DNA of 64,000 bases from Trema orientale (lineage: Eukaryota; Streptophyta; Magnoliopsida; Rosales; Cannabaceae). The position numbers and the translations under genes were made by a program. The notes under the pieces were generated by a model that saw nothing but the letters and a program-made list of their open reading frames with translations, made no database searches and had not been told where the DNA came from. Below, one piece after another: positions 11,590 to 23,186 of this stretch (position 1 is its first letter; the number at the start of each line of letters is the position of its first letter). The stretch lies in the NCBI GenBank assembly GCA_002914845.1, contig JXTC01000127.1:625341-689340 (forward strand), written 5' to 3'.

Positions 11590-11865
11590 GGGAGGATTCT
11601 TCCTTTATTTATTTTTACACTTTTATATAGTTTTATGACTGTCTAAAATAATTTTCTCATAGATTTGACTCATATTCTGTCAAAATTATACTTTTGACCC
11701 AAAATACTCAAAATTTTGATATTTTAGTCCTTCAACTTTTGAGAAAATATTTTTAATTTTTGGAAAATATTTTTAATGGGTAAAAATCTATTCTTAAATA
11801 TCTAAGTCCAGATCATTAAACTTGGTTTATTTTCATGCATATTTTATTTTAGGGTCTTTCACCTA
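11590..11865 (-). repeat. Dispersed repeat, minus-orientation copy of 27788-28055
   Basis: The reverse complement reads through GGTGAAAGACCCTAAAATAA, a CAAAATTTTGAGTATTTTGG block and GTGTAAAAATAAATAAAGG. It aligns nearly end to end with 27788-28055. The plus copy lies inside the 26-30 kb LTR-like region, so this is probably an LTR fragment of the same family. Confidence 0.65.
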
Positions 11866-13837
11866 GTCTAACTCTTTCATATTTATGGTAGAAGAAAAAA
11901 TTAATCATAAAGGCATAAGTGTCAAAAAAAACACAAATCTGGGGTGTATTTGCCAAGATATCACCAAACCGAGATGTATGGGTTAAAGTCTTTAAATCAA
12001 GGGTATAGCTGCAAAATATCGCCAAAACAAAAAGTGACTTGCAACTGATCAACATGTGATCTTGGTGAGAGATGAATCTAGGGAGAATTTACGAATCTCG
12101 ATGACTGATGTAGCGAAAGCTTGATTGAGAAAAGAAGTACAAGCTGGAAATTAACCTAACACTTAGGAAAAATCATACATACATGTATAGTAGAAAAACA
12201 CGTGATCACATCATGAATGCAGCAGAAAAATTAGTGGATTTAGGCTTTAAAATTTTTACATGAAAATATATTTTCATAACCATAGAACATACATATATCA
12301 AATACAGGACCATGTATAACATAAATTAAATATAGATGCATAAATCCTAGAAATTAGATTTGGAGTTTACCTCTTGTAGTGTGCTCCTCCTTAATCTCCT
12401 TGTTGATGATGTTCAAATCTCCAACCCTAGATCTTCTTGTCTATACTCTGGCTCTTGGTTGACAAGCGAGTGGGTACCAAGTTATATCCTTCGTTGAAGA
12501 ACGATTAAGAATAGCTTCTTGATTCTTTGGGATACTAGAACTTGAGATGAGAACGTAAGGTTGCAGCAAACTTTTTCTCCCTCTCTTTCTCTCAGCCTTG
12601 GCCGAAAATTCTTTCCATTTCCCTCTGTTTCATGTGTGACTCTACTAGAGTTACTATACAGTTTTTTTTTTCTCATGTATGTTATATATATGAAACCCAA
12701 AACTGCTAATCCTAGTCCAATTAGAATTGGGCTTATTCTCCAATTTGGGCTTAATGTATATTTTTATAAATATGTCCAACCCATAAAACTTATTTATAAA
12801 AATACCAACTTCTGTATAGAATCATTATTTTACACCATTTCGTGAAACTAATTTTATGAATACCACCAACCAATTACTGAGCATTGTTGAGCTAGACAAG
12901 GGACCTAATGAATCTAAATAACCTAAGCTCCAATAGTATGATAAATATATAATAACTCTTACTATGGTATTTAGATAAATCCTATTAGTAAAAAGGATAC
13001 TCCACTAAAGCCCAATACTACACTTTTAGATTTAATGTCATATTTTTTATAGATATTTAATCAACTAGCCTTAATTAATCGATCCATCTAGTATATTCTA
13101 TACCAATGTAGAATCCTTATACAATGTCGTAGTTAGATAGATGAAATTACTGTAATACCCCTCCAACACATATTTACTTTTAAGTTACTATCTTTCTATC
13201 GAAGAATAATATTATCGATAATTTTGTTCTCAATAGCTATTTAGATAAAATTATAAACCATTCACTAAGTGAATACTAAGATCTTAGATTTAATTATTCC
13301 ATGAATCTTGAAAGACCCTAAAGTAGCATTAATGTATAGTGTCCTTAACTATTTGGTGTTTCTGTTAATTCATAAATCATAACCTCCAATATGCCAGAGT
13401 TCACCTATAATTTCATAGAGGTAAGTCTTTTAACAACTCAAAAGGCTAAAACCCATGAAAGCAAGTCCAATCAAATATCAAGGATTAAGATCTATATGCT
13501 AAGAACTAGTTTGTGGAGAATATAGCAGTAGTTGCTAAGCAAGGAGGGGTGGGCCTAAAGGGATTCAGATTTGGGGTCAATTATACACGATGTAATGTTA
13601 GCCCATGTTGGCGACGACGAGCTGTGGCTGATAAGGGATGGTGGTGGGCAACAGTTAGTAGAGTATGAAATGGAAAGTTAACGTTTCTATCTTTTTTTTT
13701 CTTTTGGAATAATAGGGGTAGCACTAGGCCTAAAACAATTTTTTTGAAAAAAAATATGAAAATTCTAAGGAAAATTCGCTAACAAAAAGAAATTGGGGGA
13801 ATTTGAGGATAGGTGGAGAAATCCAACCCGACTCTGA
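11866..13837. other. Repeat-derived intergenic DNA without recognisable genes
   Basis: CT-rich tract near 12566-12595 and a TATATATGAAACCC motif near 12685; the general look is LTR/untranslated sequence of an LTR element. The 94-codon frame at 12561-12845 is low-complexity. Nothing here can be assigned. Confidence 0.4.
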
Positions 13838-14119
13838 TACTCAATTGATAAAAGAATTATAGAGAACATGTAGAGAAATAGAGAAGGGAACATAAAATTA
13901 CATAAAAACTAATAGAACATAGAAGTTAGAATAATTAGATAAAAACAGAATCAATAGATAAGAAGGACAATGAGGAAAATTGAATGTTTCAATTCATTAA
14001 ATAATTTATCAAGTTCGACAATGGGGAAAATTGAATACTTTAATTTATTAATAATTTATCAAGTCCTACAATAACGAAAATAATATGCCTACTTATAGGT
14101 GGAAACTAAAATTCCTAAT

Positions 14120-14673
14120 TATCAGAAGCGTGGGTGACAGTGGTGCCGGTTGAATCCTCAAACCTACCGTCGGTATAAGAATCGCCTTGGTGCCTCACGT
14201 CTGTTATAGAAAGATTCCTCCTTGAATACTCGTGGTTAGTGGCGTTACAAGAATAACCACCACAGATTCCACCAAGAGCACTCATTGAAATTGTTTAGGT
14301 AGAAAGAGAGAGAGAGAGATATAGGAGAGAGCGTATTTTTTCTGTTAGTTTTCAAGCTCTCTGATTAATGAATTAATAAAAGAGCGTACGTATCCTTTCT
14401 ATTCAAATAAGGATATTTCCTTATTCCCTAATGAATAGGAAATATTTCCTAATTAATAGAGGCCTATCAGATATTAATACACTAATTCAAATTAAGCGTT
14501 CAAATATCTTATCTGATACGTATTATTAATTTCTAATATTCTACTTAATAATAACAGAATATATGAAATAAAGTCTCATTATGTTGACTATTCCCCATTC
14601 ATATTAGTCTACTCATATTGTGCCATGCACCAACTATGAGCGTCCTATAGGACTTTAGGCCAAAAATCCAACA
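14120..14673 (-). mobile_element. Copia-type solo LTR (554 bp) with CTAAT target duplication
   Basis: On the minus strand it begins TGTTGGATTTTTGGCC, a typical Copia LTR start, and extends to 14120. CTAAT flanks both sides (14115-14119 and 14674-14678). Sequence flanking the insertion is continuous with the 10130-10480 repeat when the LTR is removed. No internal domain or second LTR is present, so it looks like a recombined solo LTR. The left terminus does not end in the canonical CA, which leaves some doubt about the exact border. Confidence 0.55.
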
Positions 14674-14782
14674 CTAATTTAACAAAAAAAACAAAAACAA
14701 AAAAACAAATTAGAGGAATTTAAAACAAACTAAAACTCTAATAAGATAAATAAACCTATCCTAATAATAATAATGATAAAAA

Positions 14783-16643
14783 ATAATATCACCTAAGTCC
14801 CTAAACTTTCTCCAAGGTATCAATTAGAATCCCAATCTTATTTTTTTTCACTTTTTTTGCACTTGGACCCCCAAATTATTGTTATTCATCACACATTTGT
14901 TCCTGGGCAAGTTTCAGTTTAAAAACGGTGTTAAAAGATCATTTGCGTGACAATTGACCTTTTCCAAGAGTTTAACATGGAAAACCAATTGACCAAATCA
15001 TTCCATCATCTTTTACTCTTTTTCATTAAGAAGTATATCACTCTCCACTCTTCTTCCACCTTCTTCTACTCTTCTTCATGAGAGTGAGATTTTGGGGAAA
15101 ACCTAAGGGTCCGTTTGGTACCCTTTTCAAAAACAGTTTTGTGGCTTTGGAATTTGTGCAAATAAAAACTGGTCAAAAAACCTTGTTTGGTTTGGGATTA
15201 CAAAACTAACAAAAAACAGGATTTGAAAACAAGTTAAAAATCCTTCATTAAACTAGAAAACAAAAAAAAGCCGTTTTCTGAAGTTTTTGAGGAGTCAAAC
15301 ATGAAAACTAAATAAAAAACAACACACCAAACAAGATTTTGAAAACGCAAAATTCCATATTTGAAACAAAAAAATTTGAAACGAAAATTCAAAAAGAAAT
15401 TTTAAAACAAGAGTTTTGTAAACACAAACCAAACGGGCCCTAAAATTTTCATTTTCTCCTAATTTCGAGAAGCGAAGGGGGTCTGATCTTCTTCATCTTG
15501 ACTCAGGTAAGAAGAAATGGCGTTTTGTTTTACTTTTCAATCTAATAATTAATTGTAAGATATAGGTCTTGCCTTTTTCTATCCTTCACTATATGGGTTT
15601 AGAATTTCAGAGAAGTGATGTTCTTTTTGGGTATTATATGGGTATTGCTTTTTTCGGTAATGAAGTGATTTTTGCATTTTTTGGAGTTTTTTATTCAGTG
15701 AAATTTTGCAGTTTAAGTGACCTAAGAACTAATCTCAATTTGCGTTTTTCTTTAGGTTTGTAGGAGCATTTTGGAGCTTAACAATGCTACAAAGTCTAGG
15801 AGACACAACTCCTAATTATGGTATTTTTCTAAATTTAATATTTCATTATGTTGTATTTATGAGATAAAAAATTAATAATAGTAAAAATAATATTTGTTCA
15901 ATATTGGAAAAAATAATATTTTTAGACTTGCAATATCGTTTTCACCATATAGATTAGTAAAGTATATGTGGTAAAGGTAAAAGTATGTTAGTTTAGTATC
16001 ATTATTCTGTATTTGTTTCATTTAAGGTATCTTGTAAAATAGAGATCAAACTTGTAAAGATTAATCTTTTAAAACAAATTTGGAAAATTGTTGGTTTATT
16101 TTATTTGATTTGGGAACTTTTGTTCAATTGGGTTTTGCAATATAAGTCATATTGTCGACATTTTTGTCTAAAAAGTTATAATATAGTATCATCTTTAGCG
16201 GGTAAACAGGTCAATGAAGGAAGTAGGCTGTGGATTTTGCTATGGTTAATTGATTAGTAATTAGAAATTAGTTTTTCATGAAAGTTTGAGTTTAGAATGA
16301 TTTTGTATAAAAAGATAAAAAAAAAAGTAGATTTTAATATTAATTGTCCTTTTTCCTGTCAATCAAAAGTGAACTTCAATGGTTTTGGCTCCCTTTCTTC
16401 GTTCTGCAGGTGCGAAATGGAGAGTGTTTTGGCACCTTCTCCCTTTATTTCTAATTTATACCCTCAAACAAACAAGCATGTGCAAAGTAGATGGTCTTTT
16501 ACCACCACTTTTAGATGGAAAGCTAACAGACAAATATGTGACTAATGACAATAATTTGGGGACCCAAGTGCTAAAAAAGAAAAAAAGTTGGGGGCCTAAG
16601 TGATACGCTGGAGAAAGTTTGGGAAATTCGGGCAATATTATCC
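14783..16643. mobile_element. MULE with about 0.15-kb terminal inverted repeats
   Basis: The left end (TAATATCACCTAAGTCCC, AAACTTTCTCCAAGGTATCA, then ACCCCCAAATTATTG) matches the reverse complement of the right end (AAACTTTCTCCAGCGTATCAC, then GTCCCCAAATTATTGTCATT). This TIR type, built of 'x-cacTTAGGtCCC...AAACTTT' blocks, is shared with the MULE at 54923-56776. The interior holds an hAT-like MITE (15107-15440) and non-coding sequence with a possible splice-like site. I could not fix a target duplication. No transposase. Confidence 0.7.
15107..15440. mobile_element. hAT-like MITE nested in the MULE
   Basis: Termini GGGTCCGTTTGGTACCC and ACCAAACGGGCCC are inverted repeats of the common plant hAT MITE kind. 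Interior is AT-rich with AAAAACA/TTTTTGT symmetry and no ORF. It lies inside the MULE at 14783-16643, so it inserted later. Confidence 0.7.
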
Positions 16644-16989
16644 TTAATAGTCATCCTAATAGGTATTCCGTATTAGTGGTATTTGGTCATAATCATGAGG
16701 TGTTCTTAGTATTATCTCAAAAATAAAAACCCCAAAATTCAAAGAAGAAAAAGCATTTGCAATGAAGAAGCAATGTTAGTAACTACTAACTAGTTTTACG
16801 TTGTTGAACATATTCTCTATACTTTACAATCATTTCATTTTCAAGCTTTATAGACGAACCCAACTTCCCTTCCAGGAAAATTTTTCAAAAAAACGAAATG
16901 AAGGCTATCCACTGGTAACAAATAACAGAATATGAGAGAGATTCCTTTTAACCAGAAAAAAAAAAACAAAAACAAAACAAAAAAAAAGG

Positions 16990-17401
16990 TAGAAAAGTAA
17001 GCGCGTGTCAGTCACGCGAAGCAACGCGTGTAACTCTTTTGCGGAGCTGTGGTCCGCCCGCCTAATGCATTACGACGTATAATACGGTTTGAAATGTTGC
17101 AATAAGAATAAATCCAATGACCGAAAAAAGCAAAAGTACCATAGAGTCTTCGCCTAATCATGAATTTACTATAGTACCCTTTTGTAGTGCGTCTCATCTA
17201 GAGAGACAGGTCAAGCCACCAGATAATTGCCCAGCGTTGAAGTCAAGAAGAAGAATATTAAACTATACTGAAGTTCCTAAACTACCCATCTGTTCCCTAG
17301 ACAGTGGGAGATATGGGGGAGGTGTAGTACACTTGGCTAAAACGTGGGACTGGGGACGGAGGTTTCTGTTATCAAATATCAAATTGGATGCCCTTCCATG
17401 A
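16990..17401 (+). other. GC-richer island with an unrecognised 94-codon ORF (17117-17401)
   Basis: This stretch is visibly richer in G and C than its neighbours and not low-complexity. It starts with several CGCG/ACGCG motifs (16999-17030). An ORF on plus at 17117-17398 begins MTEKSKSTIESSPNHEF and ends NIKLDALP then a stop at 17399-17401. I recognise no domain, signal peptide or membrane segment, and no relatives come to mind. A short inverted pair (AAAAGTACCATAG / CTATAGTACCCTTTT) lies within it near 17131-17184. It could be an exon of an unrecognised gene, a captured gene fragment or an organellar insertion. Confidence 0.3.
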
Positions 17402-17560
17402 GAAAATAAATAAATAATTATTATTATATAGTTATTATTAATTTATAATATTATTAATAATTTTGAACTAGGTCCATGCAATATGTCACTGGATTAGGGA
17501 GCTACAAAATGGAACATAGTTACTTTCTACAATTGTAGATTCTAATAGATAAGTAATTTG

Positions 17561-17591
<31 letters not shown>

Positions 17592-19447
17592 TAGGGGAGA
17601 TAAGTAATTTGGTATTTAGGTCCATAGATTCAATGAGAAGACATAGTACTAACTTCAGTTGCTGCTATTTTCATGTATTTTTTATTTTTCCTGCTTGAAT
17701 GAGTAGTTTTAATGATTTAATCTGTCTAATCATGTTAGAGACGAGACAATGACCAAGAGGTTTTTTTTTTTCCAACCTTGGTATGTCTCGCATTTGTTGA
17801 TGGGAGTAAATGTTTTTGACCATATTAAAAGACAAGAATTCTTGTATAGATCTGTATGGAGAAATCCATTTGACTCATGGGGTTAAAACAAACAGTATGC
17901 CCTTTCAAAAAAAAAAAAAAAACAGCGTACACACAAGGGACAATCTCTAATTACGAATGATTCCCTCATTTTAATAAACGCTTGTTTTATTGCTACCTTT
18001 TTTGTCTATTCTTCTCAAGTTATTTCTAAACCATATTCTTTGTTAAAATCTAAAAATTAATTACAGCTTATTGCACCCTTAATTATTCCTAAATCATCCT
18101 TTTTAATATATTTTTGTCATTCTTTTTCCTACTCAATTTCCTTAGAGTTTCCACCAGTTTTCCTTTCCAAGCTTTTCTTTTTTCTTTCTTTTTTCCCATA
18201 ACTAGTTACCGTCTATTTTTCTCTTTCTTTTCAGCTATTAATTTGGCTTTATCCTTAGCCTTTGATCTTGATCCACAATGTTTTTGATTTGAACGCTATT
18301 TTGGATAGGTTGTTTGAGTTGTAATTTCTTTGTGTTGATGTTTTTGTCTTGGATTCATAGTTGTATAAATAATCATCAGAGGAGCAATCAATTAATTACT
18401 GTTGTGCATGAATTTTCCAGCGGCTCGAACAATTATTGTTGTGAATCAATTAATTCATATTTTGAGAAATTAGGATCTCCACAAATTTAGATATTTTTTA
18501 ATTTTATAATATTAATTCAAATTAAATTCGAATATTCACTTTTTTTATATATTAAGATCCCCTCTACATATAAATTATATATAAAAAAAAAGTATAAGGG
18601 ATCGGACTCTCTTGTAATCAAAAGAATAGTGAATAACAGTGACTATAATGAACTTTTTGTTCGAAAGTCTGAACCACTTTAAAATTTCATGTTATTTAAT
18701 TATTTTTATAATCTTTTTATTATTTCATTGTTATACTAATTTTTGGTATCAATAATTACTGACTATACACCGCTGAAAATTTTACTTGAACGGGAGCTTA
18801 TGTGCAGTGTCAAACAAGAAATTTATGCAAATAAATTTAAACGCATAGTCCAATAATTAATTATAATCGAAATATACAAACATTGTGTGACATATGCAAT
18901 GAAACACACAAGGTAAAGTTGGCAAACACACCTGGTTTTTCGCATGAGATTCTAAAATAGATGTGGCTTATGAAAACTTTGACGTAATAAATGATTTTAG
19001 CTGCGCTTCAACAAAATAACAAAACTAACACTAAAACACGTGTAGTGGTAAATGGTATATTAGAATTAAGCACGTTCTGTTTGAATGAACAAAAATCCTA
19101 AAATAAGTCATAGGATTGGAATTAAAGCATCCATTAACACATTGGTGAGAAAAGTTATTTCAATCAATCGACACAGGCAAATGAAAGAACACAAAAGAAA
19201 CCTACAGAACACTTTATTTCAGAGCATCACTCTATTCCTTCTTTTTACTTATGTGAAGTTTTGTTTAAAAATTTGGCTTTCTTTTTTTTTTTTCTGTTTC
19301 TTTTATTTAACTTTTTCTTTTTTCAACCTACATGTGCCCAATAGATTGCTCTATTGCTATCCTTTATCTCCTCTCTCTCTCCTCCCCTCTCTTTTAAATA
19401 AAGGGATTATAATGACACTCCAACATGACATACAGGCACTCTTATTA
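17402..19447. other. AT-rich intergenic DNA
   Basis: A (TA)n microsatellite at about 17561-17587, poly-A/T runs and CT-rich stretches (18120-18240). No gene or well-bounded repeat was identified. Confidence 0.6.
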
Positions 19448-19456
19448 TTTATAAAA

Positions 19457-19657
19457 GGATAATGTTATGTATATCAAAATTTTTACCAAATTTTTAATAC
19501 TAACATATGTACATGTGAGTTGGCAATATTCAATTGGTGAATATGATTAACTTATTTGTAGTAAATTTTAATATACTAATTAAATAGTGCCAACTCAAAT
19601 ATCACATGTGTTGGTATTAAAAATTTAGTACAAATTTCGATGCATTTACCATTATCC
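19457..19657. mobile_element. 201-bp palindromic MULE-type MITE with perfect 9-bp target duplication
   Basis: Left end GGATAATGTTATGTATATC, right-end reverse complement GGATAATGGTAAATGCATC; the arms stay complementary through ACTAAATTTTTAATAC and GAGTTGGCA. The flanks are TTTATAAAA on both sides (19448-19456, 19658-19666). A second member of identical length lies at 36114-36314. Confidence 0.85.
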
Positions 19658-19720
19658 TTTATAAAAAGACTAAAAAAGACAACTTAAATAAAAATCCCAA
19701 TAAAATTAACAAAAGCACCC

Positions 19721-19900
19721 CTTTTGCTTCATTATTTTATCTTTCCCAGCTCTCATTCAAAAATCAGAACAAATCATAACAAACAACTAATTTAAACAAG
19801 GAGAGTCAAACTTTTCCTTCATTATTTTATCTTTCCCAGCTCTCATTCAAAAATCAGACCAAATCATAACAAACAACTAATTTAAACAAGGAGAGTCAAA
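19721..19900. repeat. Two-copy 90-bp tandem duplication
   Basis: Units 19721-19810 and 19811-19900 differ at about two positions. Each contains ATCTTTCCCAGCTCTCATTC and ends GGAGAGTCAAA. The near identity suggests a recent event. No gene is evident next to it. Confidence 0.9.
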
Positions 19901-20456
19901 GAAAAGAAAACCTAAAAACCGATCTTTTGATTTAAGAAAGGTTCAAATTGCAAAATATATTTACTCCTTTTCTATTATTTATTGGAAATCTCGAAAATGA
20001 TCACACAATAATTATGGCTGCAAATACCAATAAATTTGTTTTAAAACGATTGCAACAATATAACGTGATATTGCTTGCTGATAAGATGAATTTGTTTTAA
20101 TATTTTCTCTAGTTTAAATGTTTTAGTTAGTTTAGAAATGCATAAAACAATTCTCTTTTTTATGCATTCTTTGAAGATTTATTTTCTTTGCTCTATTTTT
20201 TTTTAATGTCATTTTTCTTTGAATTAAATGCGTTCAAAGTTTCCTTTGATTTATGGTTCTTCACCAAAACGAGAAGAACAAACAGATATACTAAGTCAAC
20301 AAACAGATATGCTAAGTCATTATTTTTTTATTTTTTTTTTTGAAGAAAAGAACGGAGTATATATTAATATAAATAGTATATATGTATATATACGAAGCCA
20401 AAATAAACAAGATCCAATAGAGATATAGAAATGAGATCTATCAAGTAAAAGAAAAT

Positions 20457-21944
20457 TGAAAGATCCAAAATTGCAGGTAGATAAATTTTTCGATTTATTA
20501 TATGAGATAAATAAATATAAAAACTGGTTGTCGTTACTGTTGCAATGATGAGATGAATTCTACTACTGTTGCAATAATGGATCGTATTGTTGTTGTTACA
20601 ACACTGAGATATTGAACGTATGTTATAGGCAAAACAATCATAATAATGGAATTAAGAAAATAAATGACACCAAAGATTTTTATATAGCTCGGCTATTTTT
20701 CAATAATATACTTCATGGGGTCACGTCGTACCTAGAGAAAGAAATATATTAGTAATAATATTTAAAGTATAAACACAAATGACTTAATCAAAGATAGACT
20801 CCATCTAATCTTGTTGCACTGTGTAAGACTCAAGCACCGATATGTTCAGTAAGCTCCACTCGTCTTACTTGACTCCACGCTCTTGAACTCCCTTCAACAG
20901 CTGGATCAATCTTCTCTGCAATGGCGTGCTTTCAGTTCTACATACTAGGAATCCCTCCTAAGCACTAGAACCTATCTTCTCCCAAAGAACACCCAGCCTT
21001 TCTCATCCTGAAATAATCTCAAGTATTTTTTCTAGAGCTAATCGCACTAAGAACATTCAAGACTCACACAAAAATAAACTCCCAAAACTCCTTTATAGAA
21101 ACTCTCTTTTTCTCATAGTTTAGGCACAAATCAATTTCTAACTCTTGCAAAATAAAAGCCCTATTACAATATATTTTACTCTTTGAAGTGCATAAGAATT
21201 TCTTGGAGTAACTAAGCTTTTATAGATAAATATCAGCCCTTTTAGTCGTCCATAGCAATGTGAAATGGTAGAAAAATGTCTAGATTCATGATTTCTCCTT
21301 GGACATGATTTGGCCAATTAGAAATTTTCAATTAACCTGCTAAAGATTGATAATTAGTCTAGAAAAGCATATCTCAATTAATATCAATCATATGCCAAGA
21401 TTTGAGGAAATTATCCAATCATTCCACAAATATCCAAAATTGTTGCAATAGACAACAACTCAGCAAATCATATCAATTAATCAAAAGAAACTTAACTAAT
21501 TGATCAGCAAATATCCAGCATCAATTAAGGATGAAAATTCTTATGAATTTACTCCAGAAATCTGTCCAAATTCATTGATTCAATAAGAGGCAATCAGATA
21601 CCAATCAAGGATAACAGAATAAGGAAATAATCAATGATATATATGTTAAATATAAAATAAACTGATGGAAACTTAATAGAATAAATATCACATTCATACT
21701 ACATAGTAAAACACATTTTTCTATATATATTCTAACATTATAATTACCATAATCATTAGATATGGAAACTAAGCTCATGGAGAAACATTCTAGAAAGTTT
21801 CTATAAAGAGGAAAACACAAGTTTTGTTTGTAAAATAATACTTATTGCAACAATTTTAGACTTATTATAATAACATCTCCTTCACATTTATCAACTTGAG
21901 TTCTCATAACTTTGTCATTTAGAACCAAACTTTTGGACCTAACA
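20457..21944 (-). repeat. 3' LTR of the non-coding LTR element
   Basis: Aligns along its length with 23187-24610, for example the GAAATATATTAGTAATAATA block (20739 and 23438) and the ATGACTTAATCAAAGATAGA block. It has retained a terminal TGTTAGG on the minus strand at 21944. Confidence 0.85.
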
Positions 21945-23174
21945 ATCTTCTCTTTTGGTATCTTTTTGGCAAAAACAACATGAGAGAGAACACACTAAAC
22001 TCAAGTATAAAAACCTACAAAACATAATTAATTTCTATATGCACACCCTATCAAACACAATCAAATTTCAAGGTATGAGATAGAGCATAAAAGCATAAAA
22101 AACTTCCCCTTAAAAAATTCAACCAATTCATTTCAAAAAACACAACCAATTAATCAAAATAGACCAAATCGGTTTTGATCTCCCCCTTTTTATCAAAAAG
22201 GACCAAAGACTTTCACATCAAGAGTATATTTCTCTCCCTTAGATTTCAACGGGCTTCCTTCCTAGTGTTTTCACCATTGTGAAAGGTGAAATCATGTAGC
22301 TGCAAAAATAATGTAAAAGAGAGAAAGAGAGAACAAGTTGGAGAGAATTAAGAAGAATGAGGAGACGCTTAGCCAAAAGAAAGAAGAGTTATGAATTGAA
22401 GAAAATCAATTTCACATCATATGTGCACAAACCACTGAAAAAAATGATTATGGAAACTAAAAAATTCAGAAGATTCTTGCTAAAACCAAAACAAGAACAT
22501 TGGAAGCATTGTTGCAACAGTGGTGACAATTTGTAAATATAAAACTGAAAGCCTCTTTTTTTATATTTAAATCAAAGAGTATGAAAAATAGAAAAGCTGG
22601 CCAGATTATGACAAAAATCCCCAATATTTTTAAATAAAATAAACTAAAAATCAAAGAACTAGCAGATTTATTCTAAACATAAAAATGATTCTAAAATTAA
22701 ATCAATTCTAAAATTCTTGTCAAATTTCTGAATTATAGGACCTACTGAATGAACTGGATTGAGTAATGACTAACAAATCTTTTTCTTGATCTCATAAAAT
22801 TTTCTTCCACTTTTCACTTATAGTAAATTGTGCTGCATCTATTTTTTTTTTATATCATCTTCAACACATTAATTCTCACATAAACAGTAGCTTTCACCCT
22901 AATCTTAGGGTGACCAATTAATTTCGAACTTCAATGAAATTGTATCATCATCTCCTTTAATCATGGGATTAGACTCACCAGTAAGAATTGATCCAAGCCT
23001 TAAAGTCCAAGGCTCTGATGAACGCCTTCATCCTGGTCTTCTAGTAAGGATAGTTGGCACCATCCAACAAGGGTGGGCATGAAATTGAACCTTCTTCAGA
23101 CAAAAATGATATTCCTACAAAAATGAATCAGAAACTTCCCAAAATCTCACTAATTAAAATGCTATGGACTCTAT

Positions 23175-23184
23175 TCTGATACCA
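23175..23184 (-). other. tRNA-iMet primer binding site
   Basis: The minus strand reads TGGTATCAGA two bases downstream of the 5' LTR end. This is the usual primer site of plant LTR retroelements and sets the orientation of the element. Confidence 0.85.
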
Positions 23185-23186
23185 AA

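Larger units (their letters stand above)
13838..16690. repeat. Old LTR-like block interrupted by a solo LTR and a MULE
   Basis: At 13838-13850 the plus strand reads ACTCTGATACTCAATTGA, whose complement looks like a degenerate initiator-Met primer site (GTATCAGAGT) for a minus-strand element, next to LTR-like sequence. The block is shared with 10130-10480. It is split by a solo LTR (14120-14673) and a MULE (about 14783-16643). Confidence 0.4.

Noticed and set aside
12561..12845. 94-codon open frame
   Set aside because: CT-rich low-complexity start and no domain, within repeat-derived sequence.
17117..17401. Confident new protein-coding gene
   Set aside because: Only one 94-codon frame without a recognised domain, promoter or splice context; kept as an unexplained island.
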